From contig DASUBU010000091.1 in NCBI GenBank assembly GCA_035763125.1, positions 1-21,087 of the forward strand: 21,087 nt of DNA, read 5' to 3'. Source of the stretch: SMAG-U1939 sp035763125 (GTDB lineage Bacteria > Chloroflexota > Ktedonobacteria > Ktedonobacterales > JADMIN01). A program made the position numbers and the translations under genes. The notes beneath the pieces were generated by a model that saw nothing but the letters and a program-made list of their open reading frames with translations, did no database searches and was not told the origin of the DNA. Below are positions 8,081-15,272 of this stretch, piece after piece; within the stretch, counting starts at the first letter, position 1; every line of letters begins with the position of its first letter.

Positions 8081-9568
8081 ATGAAATGGCCGCGCGCCAG
8101 TGGCATCCTGCTGCACCCGACTTCGCTGCCGGGGCCCTACGGCATCGGCGATCTGGGGCCGGGCGCGGTGAACTTCCTCGACTTCCTGGCAGTTGGGCAC
8201 CAGAAGCGGTGGCAGGTGCTGCCGCTCAACCCCACCGGCTACGGCAACTCGCCCTATGCGGGCCTCTCGGCCTTCGCCGGCAACCCGCTACTCATCTCGC
8301 CGGGCCGATTGCTCGACGATAGTTTGCTCATGCCAGGCGACGTGCAGCACGTGCCAGACTTCCCACGCGAGCGGGTAGACTACGGGCGCGCGATCCCCTG
8401 GAAGATGGCGCTGCTACGCACGGCGTACGCGCGCTTTCGGCGCGATCAGCCGCCCGCGCTCGCCGCCGACTTCTCGCGCTTTCGCGCACGGCAGGCGCAC
8501 TGGCTGGCGGACTACGCGCTCTTCGCCGCGCTCAAGGACGCCCACGCCGGCCGGCCGTGGACCGAGTGGCCGTCGCCGCTCGCCATGCGAGAGCCTGCGG
8601 CGCTGGATGAGGCGCGGGCGCGGCTGGCGGAAGACATCGCCTTCCACGAGCTGACACAATTCCTCTTCTTCCGCCAATGGGTGGCGCTGCGGGCCGATGC
8701 GCGGGCGCGGGGCATTCGCATCATCGGCGACGTGGCGATCTTCGTGGCGCACGACAGTGCGGACGTGTGGGCGCATCGCGAGCTCTTCCAGCTAAATAAG
8801 GGTGGCCTGCCGACGGTGGTGGCGGGGGTGCCGCCCGACTACTTCAGCGCGACCGGCCAGCGCTGGGGCAATCCGCTCTATCGTTGGGACGTCCTGAAGC
8901 AGCAGGGCTACGGCTGGTGGATCGAGCGCCTGCGTGCGACGCTGGAGCTAGTGGACATCATCCGGCTCGATCACTTCCGCGGCTTCCATGCCTATTGGGA
9001 GATCCCCGCGGAGTGCGAGACGGCGGTGGAGGGGCGCTGGGCGCCGGGGCCGGGTGCGGCGCTCTTCGCAGCGATCCGCGCGGACTTGGGCGACCTGCCG
9101 CTGATTGCCGAGGACCTGGGGCAGATCACGCTCGGCGTCCACCGGCTGCGCCAGAAGCTCGAGCTGCCGGGGATGCGCGTCTTGCAGTTCGGCTTCGGCG
9201 GCAACGCCAAGAATCAACACCTGCCGCACAACTTCACGCGCGACACGGCGGTCTACACCGGCACGCACGACAACGATACGACACGCGGCTGGTTCACGTC
9301 GGTGGGCGAGCGCGAGCGGGAGCATGTACTGCGGTATCTGCACAGCGATGAGGAGGGCGTTGTCGAGGCGATGGTGCGCGCGGCCTTCGCGTCGGTGGCG
9401 GCGCTGGCGGTGGTGCCGCTGGCGGATGTGCTCGACCTCGGCAGCGTCGCGCGCATGAACTTTCCCTCGCGGGCCGCGGGTAACTGGGAGTGGCGCGTGA
9501 CGCAGGAGCAGCTTACGCCATCCCTCAGCAAGCGGCTCGCCCAGCTCTCATCGCTCTACGGCCGATAG
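8081..9568 (+). CDS. malQ: 4-alpha-glucanotransferase (amylomaltase, GH77)
   Basis: This cytoplasmic disproportionating enzyme transfers alpha-1,4-glucan segments between malto-oligosaccharides and releases glucose. At 495 residues it has the compact bacterial amylomaltase length. The N terminus SGILLHPTSLPGPYGIGDLG and the segment GYGNSPYAGLSAFAGNP are family signatures. Catalytic residues are visible: nucleophile Asp297 in IIRLDHFRGF, acid/base Glu344 in LIAEDLG, and the transition-state stabiliser Asp397 in GTHDND. The ATG at 8081 has an AGGAGA site about 9 bases upstream. It has its own promoter and is divergent from the UgpC/MsmX-type ATPase gene, which fits shared use in maltodextrin metabolism. 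All key residues are present, so the enzyme should be active. Confidence 0.97.
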   Translation: MKWPRASGILLHPTSLPGPYGIGDLGPGAVNFLDFLAVGHQKRWQVLPLNPTGYGNSPYAGLSAFAGNPLLISPGRLLDDSLLMPGDVQHVPDFPRERVDYGRAIPWKMALLRTAYARFRRDQPPALAADFSRFRARQAHWLADYALFAALKDAHAGRPWTEWPSPLAMREPAALDEARARLAEDIAFHELTQFLFFRQWVALRADARARGIRIIGDVAIFVAHDSADVWAHRELFQLNKGGLPTVVAGVPPDYFSATGQRWGNPLYRWDVLKQQGYGWWIERLRATLELVDIIRLDHFRGFHAYWEIPAECETAVEGRWAPGPGAALFAAIRADLGDLPLIAEDLGQITLGVHRLRQKLELPGMRVLQFGFGGNAKNQHLPHNFTRDTAVYTGTHDNDTTRGWFTSVGEREREHVLRYLHSDEEGVVEAMVRAAFASVAALAVVPLADVLDLGSVARMNFPSRAAGNWEWRVTQEQLTPSLSKRLAQLSSLYGR

Positions 9569-9613
9569 GAGCGTTCTCCCGCCTCGACACCGCCAGGCTG
9601 TTACTTTCGCTGA

Positions 9614-9645
9614 TTGACTGCGGCGATTGACAGCGCAGATAGAAT
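9614..9645 (+). promoter_or_regulatory. Tentative promoter of the beta-propeller gene
   Basis: A TAGAAT -10-like box (9640-9645) lies downstream of a duplicated GATTGAC motif (9612-9618 and 9625-9631). The spacing from TTGACT (9614-9619) is 20 bp, too long for an ideal promoter, and from the second copy it is too short. The call rests on the good -10 and the position 37 bp before the start codon. Confidence 0.25.
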
Positions 9646-9681
9646 AGAGGCGCGCAGATTTGAGAGCAGAGGAGGCAAACG

Positions 9682-10989
9682 GTGAGCACGCCGACGCCTG
9701 GCCAGCCTTCCCAGTCGCAGCACCCGCCGACCAAGTCCACACGCCGGCCGATGCCTGCGAGTGGCGCGCAGGTACGCTTCATTGTGGCATGCGGCCTGCT
9801 CCTCGTGCTCGTCATAACTAGCGCGGTTGCTTCGGCTGCATCCGGGCGCGGCAGGCCTTCCGGCCGGGCGACTCCTCGTCCGGCGCGCACCCACACGCCA
9901 GCACCGGCGCCCACGTCTGCCGCGGCGCCCACTGCCACGCTGCCCGTCGTGCCGCCCACAAGCGTGTATTTCATTGCATCGTCCGCCGGAACAGGCGCTA
10001 CGCTGAACGCACTCGACGGCGCGAGCGGATCTACGCGCTGGCCTCAGCCACCTGCCGTCGCCGCCGACGCGCAGATCGCCGTGGGCGAGAACATCGTCTT
10101 TGTCCTGGCACCCAATGGCGCGTTGCACGCGTTCCAGGCCGGCGACGGCAAACAGGCCGTCCTCCACCAGCCGTCGCTCTCAGGCAAGTTCACCGCCCCG
10201 CCGGTAGTAAATGCGAGTGCCGATCTGCTCTACGCCGTTTCACAGGGGGATGCCACGACGCACAGCACGGTGTACGCACTGCGCGCCCGCAACGGCGTGC
10301 TGCGCTGGACCTACGATGCCGGGACGAACGTCTCGCCAACGATCGCCGCCGCTGCCGGAGCGCTGTACGTCCATGCCGGCAACACGCTGCTGGCCTTCAA
10401 TCCAGACAGCAACACTCCCATTTGGCACACCGCGCTTGAGGCTGTTGCCCCTACCGCGCCGCCGGTCCCCGCCGATGGCGGCGTGTATCTGACGAGCGCA
10501 GGCGTGGTTTACCGCTACGCCGCCGATGGCAAGCTCGCCTGGCAGTACCCTTCTCATGGGCTGGGATCACCTTCCGGCGGCGTGCCGATAAGCGCCGGTG
10601 ATGGGCTGGTGATCTTCAGTTCAGGTGACACTCTCACCGCGCTCAACAGCGAGACCGGCCAGAAGCTCTGGGTCCAATCGGAAACGACCCCCATTGTGGG
10701 AACCGCCTACCACGATCATGCGCTCTACGTCGCTCTGCAGAACGGCACACTGCTCGCTCTGGATGTGAGCGGCCCAACACCCAAGCAGATGTGGTCCGTT
10801 CCGCTTGGCGATTCTGTCCTGCCGCCACAGGTGGGCCCCGGCCCCGGCGGAGCCGTCTACACGGTGGCCGTGTCGGGCGCGGCGCCGCAGACCACCACGA
10901 CCGTCTACGCGCTGGACCCGCACGACGGCCACACGCGCTGGCAGGTTCCGGTCAACGGCGGCAGCGTCGTGCAATTCGTCGTCGCCTGA
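9682..10989 (+). CDS. Membrane-anchored PQQ-like beta-propeller repeat protein
   Basis: The 435-residue protein starts at a GTG with a GGAGG site 7 bases upstream. Residues 1-30 are hydrophilic and cytosolic-looking, 31-53 form one transmembrane segment (FIVACGLLLVLVITSAV), and 54-93 are a Pro/Thr/Ala/Arg-rich linker. Residues 94-435 are beta-propeller blades with repeated motifs of the BamB/PQQ type, such as LYAVSQGD, VYALRARNGVLRW, LTALNSETGQKLW and VYALDPHDGHTRW. The propeller would therefore lie outside the membrane. Such domains often act as protein-binding scaffolds; PQQ binding or dehydrogenase activity is not implied, as no catalytic residues are evident. It appears to be a single-gene unit between malQ and the pgeF operon. 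Partner and function are unknown. Confidence 0.88.
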   Translation: MSTPTPGQPSQSQHPPTKSTRRPMPASGAQVRFIVACGLLLVLVITSAVASAASGRGRPSGRATPRPARTHTPAPAPTSAAAPTATLPVVPPTSVYFIASSAGTGATLNALDGASGSTRWPQPPAVAADAQIAVGENIVFVLAPNGALHAFQAGDGKQAVLHQPSLSGKFTAPPVVNASADLLYAVSQGDATTHSTVYALRARNGVLRWTYDAGTNVSPTIAAAAGALYVHAGNTLLAFNPDSNTPIWHTALEAVAPTAPPVPADGGVYLTSAGVVYRYAADGKLAWQYPSHGLGSPSGGVPISAGDGLVIFSSGDTLTALNSETGQKLWVQSETTPIVGTAYHDHALYVALQNGTLLALDVSGPTPKQMWSVPLGDSVLPPQVGPGPGGAVYTVAVSGAAPQTTTTVYALDPHDGHTRWQVPVNGGSVVQFVVA

Positions 10990-11013
10990 GCGGGGCTCCG
11001 CGCGATCTCGTCT

Positions 11014-11043
11014 TTGTCCCCCTCCCAATCGGCATGCTACAAT
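11014..11043 (+). promoter_or_regulatory. Promoter of the pgeF-yggU operon
   Basis: TTGTCC (11014-11019) is followed after 18 bp by TACAAT (11038-11043), which matches the -10 consensus at 5 of 6 positions. It lies in the 130-bp gap after the beta-propeller gene and would start the five-gene operon with a leader of about 70 bases. Confidence 0.5.
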
Positions 11044-11119
11044 GGGTGCGCGCCGGTCCGCCGTACGAGCCGGCCGGAGCCAGGCACGACGTGGCGATGC
11101 AACGGAGCGAGGCGAAGCG

Positions 11120-11950
11120 GTGATCCAGCGGCAGGCGGAGCGGTGCGAGTACCTCCAGTTCGAGCGGCTCGCAGCGGTGTCGGGGCTGGCGCATGCCGTT
11201 TTCACGCGGCGCGGTGGTTATAGCCGGCCACCGTTTCAGGGGCTGAATCTCGGCGGCGTGGTCGGCGACGACCGCGCGACGGTGCGCCGCAACCGCCAGC
11301 TGGTGATCGCCGCGCTCGGTCTGCCGCTGCTCGGCGCCCGCACGATCCACGGCGGCGAGGTGACGGTGGTCGAGCGGCCGAAGGGCCTGCCGGAGGAGTG
11401 GCACGAGCCGCTGCGGCAGCGGCTGCTGCAGACCAGCGCCGACGCGATGATCGCCAACCAGAGTGGGTTCGCGCTCTGCTGGGCCTTCGCCGATTGCGCG
11501 CCGATCTTGCTCTACGATCCCCTTCACCGCGCCTTCGCGCTGGTGCATGCCGGCTGGCGCGGCACGGCGGTGGCGATCGTGCCGCGTGCTGTGGCAGCGA
11601 TGGGCGAGCGCTTCGGCAGCCGGCCGCGCGACGTGCTGGCAGGCGTCGGGCCGTCGATCGGCGCGTGCTGTTATGAGATCGGCGAGAACGTGCAGACGTC
11701 CTTCGCGGCCAACGCACTGGCTGCCGAGTGTGCCCACATCGAGGAGCGGCGGGGCGAGGATGGGGCGATGCATCGCTATCTGGATGTCACGGCCTCCAAC
11801 GTCGCGCAGCTTCGCGCGGCCGGCGTGCCCATCGCCAATGTCGAGGCAGCGGAGTACTGCACCGGCTGCCGCACCGATCTGTTCTTCTCCAATCGCGTCG
11901 AGCCGAAACCGACCGGCCGATTCGCGGTCGCCATCGGGCTGCGAGAGTAG
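11120..11950 (+). CDS. pgeF: Peptidoglycan editing factor / YfiH-family laccase-domain protein
   Basis: This is a member of the PgeF/YfiH (DUF152) family: zinc-dependent proteins linked to editing of peptidoglycan precursors (removal of misincorporated serine) and also described as purine nucleoside phosphorylases. At 276 residues it has a normal length. The metal ligands are visible: His77 in TIHGGEV, Cys126 in FADCAPILLYD and His143 in VHAGWRGTA. GPSIGACCYEIG and the C-terminal CTGCRTDLFFS are further family motifs. I chose the GTG at 11120, with a GAGG site about 7 bases upstream; the frame is open further upstream but there overlaps the beta-propeller gene and looks non-coding. It is the first gene of a tight operon with yggS, a pairing common in Gram-positive and related bacteria. 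Confidence 0.95.
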   Translation: MIQRQAERCEYLQFERLAAVSGLAHAVFTRRGGYSRPPFQGLNLGGVVGDDRATVRRNRQLVIAALGLPLLGARTIHGGEVTVVERPKGLPEEWHEPLRQRLLQTSADAMIANQSGFALCWAFADCAPILLYDPLHRAFALVHAGWRGTAVAIVPRAVAAMGERFGSRPRDVLAGVGPSIGACCYEIGENVQTSFAANALAAECAHIEERRGEDGAMHRYLDVTASNVAQLRAAGVPIANVEAAEYCTGCRTDLFFSNRVEPKPTGRFAVAIGLRE

Positions 11951-11958
11951 GCGCCACC

Positions 11959-12804
11959 ATGCACGACGAGCAGGGAGCAATCGCCGCCTCCGCCTCCGCC
12001 TCCGACGCCGACACGCTTGCCGCACGTCTGGCGCGGGTGCGCGAGCGCATCGCGGCGGCAGCCGCACGCTCGGGCCGGCCAGCTGCCGCCATCACGCTGC
12101 TGGCCGTCACCAAGAACGTGCCCGCCGAGGGGGTACGCGCCGCCTATGCCGCGGGCATGCGCGACTTCGGTGAGAACCGCGTGCAAGAGGCGCTGCGCAA
12201 GATCCCGGAGCTGCATCTGCCCGATGCGCGCTGGGAGCTGATCGGCCACCTGCAAACCAACAAGGTGCGCGAGGCGGCGCCGCTCTTCGCACGCATCCAG
12301 AGCGTTGACAGTCTGCGGCTGATGGAGCGGCTGGACGCGCAGGCCGCGGCGCTCGGACGCAGACTGCCGGTGCTGCTGGAGGTCAACGCAGGCGAAGAGG
12401 CGAGCAAGCTTGGCATCCGGCCAGGCGAGGCGCTTGACGCGGCGCGCGCGCTGGCGGGCTTCGCGCACCTGGCGCCGCAGGGGCTGATGACAGTGGCGCC
12501 CATCGGCAACGAGGAGGTCGTGCGGCCAGTCTTCCGCCGGATGCGCGAGCTGCGCGACATGCTGCGCCGCGCCGTGCCGCTGAGCGGCGATGGTGAGGAT
12601 GACCACGCGGGGGCCGGCGAAGGCGGCTGGGACGTCCTCTCGATGGGCATGAGCGACGACTACGAGCTTGCGATTGAGGAAGGCGCGACGCTGGTGCGGA
12701 TCGGGCGCGTTCTCTTCGGTCCGCGGCCGGCGCCGGCCGCACGCGCGCCTGCCGAGGCTGCGCCGGCAGAGAGCGAGGAAGGAGCGGCAGATGAGGGCGG
12801 CTGA
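11959..12804 (+). CDS. yggS: YggS family PLP-binding protein (PLP homeostasis)
   Basis: This belongs to the YggS/PROSC family of pyridoxal-phosphate carriers, which maintain PLP homeostasis and have no known enzymatic reaction. The PLP lysine is Lys52 in LLAVTKNVP. GENRVQEALRK, WELIGHLQTNKV and the signature LSMGMSDDYELAIEEGATLVRIG also fit. At 281 residues it is about 50 longer than usual: there is an acidic Gly-rich insert near 210-223, an extended N terminus (residues 1-17) and a C-terminal Ala/Pro/Glu-rich tail (256-281). The ATG lies 8 bp after the pgeF stop and has only a weak purine-rich site (GAGAG), which suggests translational coupling. The gene overlaps the next one by 14 bp. Confidence 0.95.
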   Translation: MHDEQGAIAASASASDADTLAARLARVRERIAAAAARSGRPAAAITLLAVTKNVPAEGVRAAYAAGMRDFGENRVQEALRKIPELHLPDARWELIGHLQTNKVREAAPLFARIQSVDSLRLMERLDAQAAALGRRLPVLLEVNAGEEASKLGIRPGEALDAARALAGFAHLAPQGLMTVAPIGNEEVVRPVFRRMRELRDMLRRAVPLSGDGEDDHAGAGEGGWDVLSMGMSDDYELAIEEGATLVRIGRVLFGPRPAPAARAPAEAAPAESEEGAADEGG

Positions 12805-13297
12805 TCTGGTCTTCGGGCGGCGCATCCGCCAGAACCACGCGCTCGAACACGGCACTGTCACGATCCTGACACGACAGCGTCCTGGGCTGGTGGTCAGCGC
12901 ACGCTCGAACGCCCGCGGCTTTACCATCTTCGCCGACCTCGACCCGAACCTCGTGCAGACTGCCTGCGCCGAGGCGCTTGGCAGGCTGCGCGGCGGCGAG
13001 GCAGAGCTCGCCATTCATCCCAACTGCGGCACCAATCTGGCGGTGGGCACCTCGCTCGCCATGATCGGCTCGCTCTTCGCGCTGACGGCCGTCCGCCCCC
13101 GGATGCGCGTCGCCTCCGCGGTCGCCAGCTCGCTGGCGGGCTTCTTCGCCGCGCGACCGCTTGGCCGTATGGTCCAGCGCCACATCACCACGCTGCCCGA
13201 GCTCGAAGACCTGCGCGTCGTCTCGGTCGCTACGCGGCGGCTCTTCGGGCGGCGGGTCGTCGAGGTGCTCACCACCGCCGGCGCCCTGCCCGCGTAG
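12791..13297 (+). CDS. DUF6391-like membrane-associated protein in the yggS-yggT cluster
   Basis: This 168-residue protein starts at an ATG with a GAAGGAG site 6 bases upstream and overlaps the end of yggS by 14 bp. The N-terminal motif NHALEHGTVTIL (15-26), the following SARSNARGFTIFADLD and NCGTNLAVGTSLA (78-90) resemble the DUF6391 family known from cyanobacteria and Chloroflexota. That assignment is from memory of motifs and not from a search. A hydrophobic stretch at 84-100 and another at 106-120 could form one or two membrane segments, and the C-terminal part (130-160) is a basic soluble region. It occupies the place where sepF commonly lies in pgeF-yggS-sepF-yggT clusters, but shows no SepF sequence features that I can see. 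Function unknown. Confidence 0.85.
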   Translation: MRAADLVFGRRIRQNHALEHGTVTILTRQRPGLVVSARSNARGFTIFADLDPNLVQTACAEALGRLRGGEAELAIHPNCGTNLAVGTSLAMIGSLFALTAVRPRMRVASAVASSLAGFFAARPLGRMVQRHITTLPELEDLRVVSVATRRLFGRRVVEVLTTAGALPA

Positions 13298-13320
13298 CCC
13301 CTGGAAGGAGGGCCTTCGCC

Positions 13321-13620
13321 ATGCTGACTCCCAACATCAGCGGCCTGCTGCATCTCACGATTGATCTCTTCTTCCGCCTGCTGATTCTCGCGCTCCTCGT
13401 GCGGGTGATTGTGAGCTGGCTGCCGCTGCCGCCGGGCAACCCGTTCACGCGCTTCTTCACCAACCTCACCGACCCGATCTTGATGCCGATCGCCAAGCGC
13501 ATCCCCGCGGGCGCGGTCGGCTTCTTCGATCTCAGCCTGATCATCTCGCTGTTCTTCAGCTGGTGGGCATTAGGGCTGCTCGACGCCATCTTCCTCTCGG
13601 CGTTGCCGTCGGGCTGGTGA
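13321..13620 (+). CDS. yggT: YggT family integral membrane protein
   Basis: This 99-residue protein has two transmembrane segments, about 8-33 and 68-93. The conserved cytoplasmic hairpin between them includes VIVSWLPLPPGNPFTRFF and LTDPILMPIAKRIP, the diagnostic YggT pattern. The ATG follows a strong GGAAGGAGGG site about 9 bases upstream. The family is implicated in membrane and cell-division context (YlmG in Bacillus and in cyanobacterial and plastid nucleoid or division phenotypes), but its biochemical role is not established. Its stop is directly followed, one base later, by the start of yggU, so the two are almost certainly translated from the same message. Confidence 0.94.
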   Translation: MLTPNISGLLHLTIDLFFRLLILALLVRVIVSWLPLPPGNPFTRFFTNLTDPILMPIAKRIPAGAVGFFDLSLIISLFFSWWALGLLDAIFLSALPSGW

Positions 13621-13621
13621 G

Positions 13622-14002
13622 ATGAGCCGCGCGAAGAGCCGCGCCGCGAAGTCGGGCCAAACGCCGGCAGCGCGTGACGCCGCGGCGCAAGACGTCTCCC
13701 CCGCGTCTTCGGCTGCCACGACGGCCATCCGCGAGGAGGGAGGGCGGCTGCTGGTGCGGGTGCGCGTTACCCCACGAGCCGCGACGGAGGGTATCGCGCT
13801 GGAAGGCGGCGCGCTGCGCGTGCGGGTGACGGCGCCGCCGGTGGAGGGCGCCGCCAACGCGGCGGTCATCGCGCTCCTGGCACGCCGCTTGCATGTGCCG
13901 AAGCGTGCTATCAGCATTCTGCGCGGCGCGTCGGCCAGGGAGAAGCTGGTGACGGTGGAGGGCATCGGCGAGGCCGAGTTGCGGGCGTGCTGCGCCCCGT
14001 AA
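13622..14002 (+). CDS. yggU: DUF167 / YggU family protein
   Basis: The conserved DUF167 domain covers about residues 40-122: LLVRVRVTPRAAT, the signature APPVEGAANAAVIALLA (71-87), and the following HVPKRAISILRGASAREKLV. The family is small, often 70-100 residues; here it has an added 35-40-residue Ala/Ser/Lys-rich N terminus that is probably disordered. The start ATG is one base after the yggT stop, so translation is likely coupled. Its function is unknown, although the fold is known from structural genomics and the gene commonly neighbours yggT. It is the last gene of the operon. Confidence 0.92.
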   Translation: MSRAKSRAAKSGQTPAARDAAAQDVSPASSAATTAIREEGGRLLVRVRVTPRAATEGIALEGGALRVRVTAPPVEGAANAAVIALLARRLHVPKRAISILRGASAREKLVTVEGIGEAELRACCAP

Positions 14003-14011
14003 GCGAGTGTA

Positions 14012-14047
14012 GCTGCGGTAGTCTGTCTTCAGCCTACCCATCGCAGC
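14012..14047 (+). terminator. Possible hairpin at the end of the pgeF-yggU operon
   Basis: Outer arms GCTGCG (14012-14017) and CGCAGC (14042-14047) flank inner arms GTAG and CTAC, with small mismatches on the right side. It sits just after the yggU stop and before the next promoter. No T-run follows, so intrinsic termination is uncertain. Confidence 0.3.
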
Positions 14048-14112
14048 GCATGTTTCACGGCGGTAGGCCAATACGCGGCTGGGGCACCTGCCCGCATCAA
14101 GGGCTATGCCGA

Positions 14113-14141
14113 TTGACGCCACGGGCGCGGCGCGCTACAGT
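14113..14141 (+). promoter_or_regulatory. Promoter of the two-lipoprotein unit
   Basis: TTGACG (14113-14118) and TACAGT (14136-14141) are separated by exactly 17 bp. A start site near 14148 would leave a leader of about 50 bases to the lipoprotein start at 14198, which supports that start over the upstream ATGs at 14171 and 14174. Confidence 0.6.
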
Positions 14142-14197
14142 CGAGGCCGAGCGTGGCGGATGGCTGGTAGATGATGGCGCGGCGGGAGGGGAGTCGC

Positions 14198-15223
14198 ATG
14201 CCGAAGACGGGGGCGGCGGGGGCCAGGTTCGCAGGCAGAGTGCGGCGATCCGCCGTGTTCGTGCCCTCGACGCTGCTGCTGTGCCTGATGGTGATCCTGG
14301 CGGGCTGCGGTGATGCGCCGCGCACCAGCACGCCTGCCGCCAACGGCACCGCGGGGGGCCGCGCGCTGGTGGCATCGGCGCCAACATTCGACCCGAGCAT
14401 CGGCGCGCCGCTGCCCACCTCCCGCATCGTCGCCGTCTACGGCATCGTCGGCGGCGTGGACTTCAACGGCCCGGCGTCGTCGCTCGACATGCTCAATACC
14501 TTCCTACCGACGCTGCAAGACCTGGGCAAGCAATACGCTGCGCTAGACCCCACCCACCCCGTCCAGCTCGCTATTGATCTCGTCGTCAACGTCATCCAGC
14601 CCTGCGGCGCATTCCCGCAGTGGTGCGCCTCGTGGGCCGACGACGCGACGATCAAGGCCTACGCGCAATTCTGCCAGCAACACCATCTGCTGCTCTTCTT
14701 CGATCTGCAGCTAGGCACCGAGCCCGTCGCCGACGCGATAACGAAGCACATGCTGCCCTATCTGCAAGAGTACTCGTTCACCCACCTCGCGCTGGACACC
14801 GAATTCCACTTCCCCAACACCCCCCAGGGCTACGCCGAAGCCGCGGGCTATCCCTGCTGCCTGGGCTCGATGGACGCCAGCGAGATCAACTGGACCATCA
14901 ACGAGCTGGCGCAAATCTCGCTCCAGCAGCAGTTGCCCCGCAAGGTGCTGGTGATTCACCAGTGGAACTCCGCCGTGCTCACGAACAAGGACAAGATCCG
15001 GCGCAATCCCAACGTCTCGCTGGTGCTACAGTCCGACGGCTTTGGCTATGTGGATACGAAGCTGGGCGACTATCAGGTGTTCGTCCAGCAAGACCTGATT
15101 CAATACGGCGGCTACAAGCTCTTCTTCAACTACAGCGGAGGCTCGGCCTACGACATTCCGCTGCAGTCGCCGCGTGACGTGATGCAGATCTTCCCGCAGC
15201 CGCTATTCATCTCGTATGAGTAG
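14198..15223 (+). CDS. Lipoprotein of unknown function with TIM-barrel-like strand pattern
   Basis: This 341-residue protein has a lipoprotein signal peptide: basic start, hydrophobic core (about 19-34) and lipobox LAGC with Cys37. A GGGAGGGGAG site precedes the ATG at 14198. After a Thr/Ala/Gly-rich linker, eight hydrophobic strands can be read, several ending in polar or acidic residues as in TIM barrels: IVAVYGIVGG, LAIDLVVNVIQP, LLLFFDLQLG, HLALDTEFHF (Asp200, Glu202), KVLVIHQW, VSLVLQSDGFG, KLFFNYSGG and PLFISYE. This recalls glycoside hydrolase-like barrels, with Asp200/Glu202 possible active-site residues, but I recognise no known family. Cysteines at 136/143, 159 and 220/221 may form disulfides. 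It slightly overlaps, or lies just before, the binding-protein gene and probably shares its message. Confidence 0.82.
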   Translation: MPKTGAAGARFAGRVRRSAVFVPSTLLLCLMVILAGCGDAPRTSTPAANGTAGGRALVASAPTFDPSIGAPLPTSRIVAVYGIVGGVDFNGPASSLDMLNTFLPTLQDLGKQYAALDPTHPVQLAIDLVVNVIQPCGAFPQWCASWADDATIKAYAQFCQQHHLLLFFDLQLGTEPVADAITKHMLPYLQEYSFTHLALDTEFHFPNTPQGYAEAAGYPCCLGSMDASEINWTINELAQISLQQQLPRKVLVIHQWNSAVLTNKDKIRRNPNVSLVLQSDGFGYVDTKLGDYQVFVQQDLIQYGGYKLFFNYSGGSAYDIPLQSPRDVMQIFPQPLFISYE

Positions 15224-15272
15224 CCACTGGCGGGCAGCCCGCCCACTTCGCCACCCAAGGAGCCATCTTACG

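Noticed and set aside
10805..11119. Upstream extension of pgeF overlapping the beta-propeller gene
   Set aside because: This part is Arg/Ser-rich, overlaps a well-supported gene in another frame and lies upstream of the likely promoter and of the GTG at 11120.
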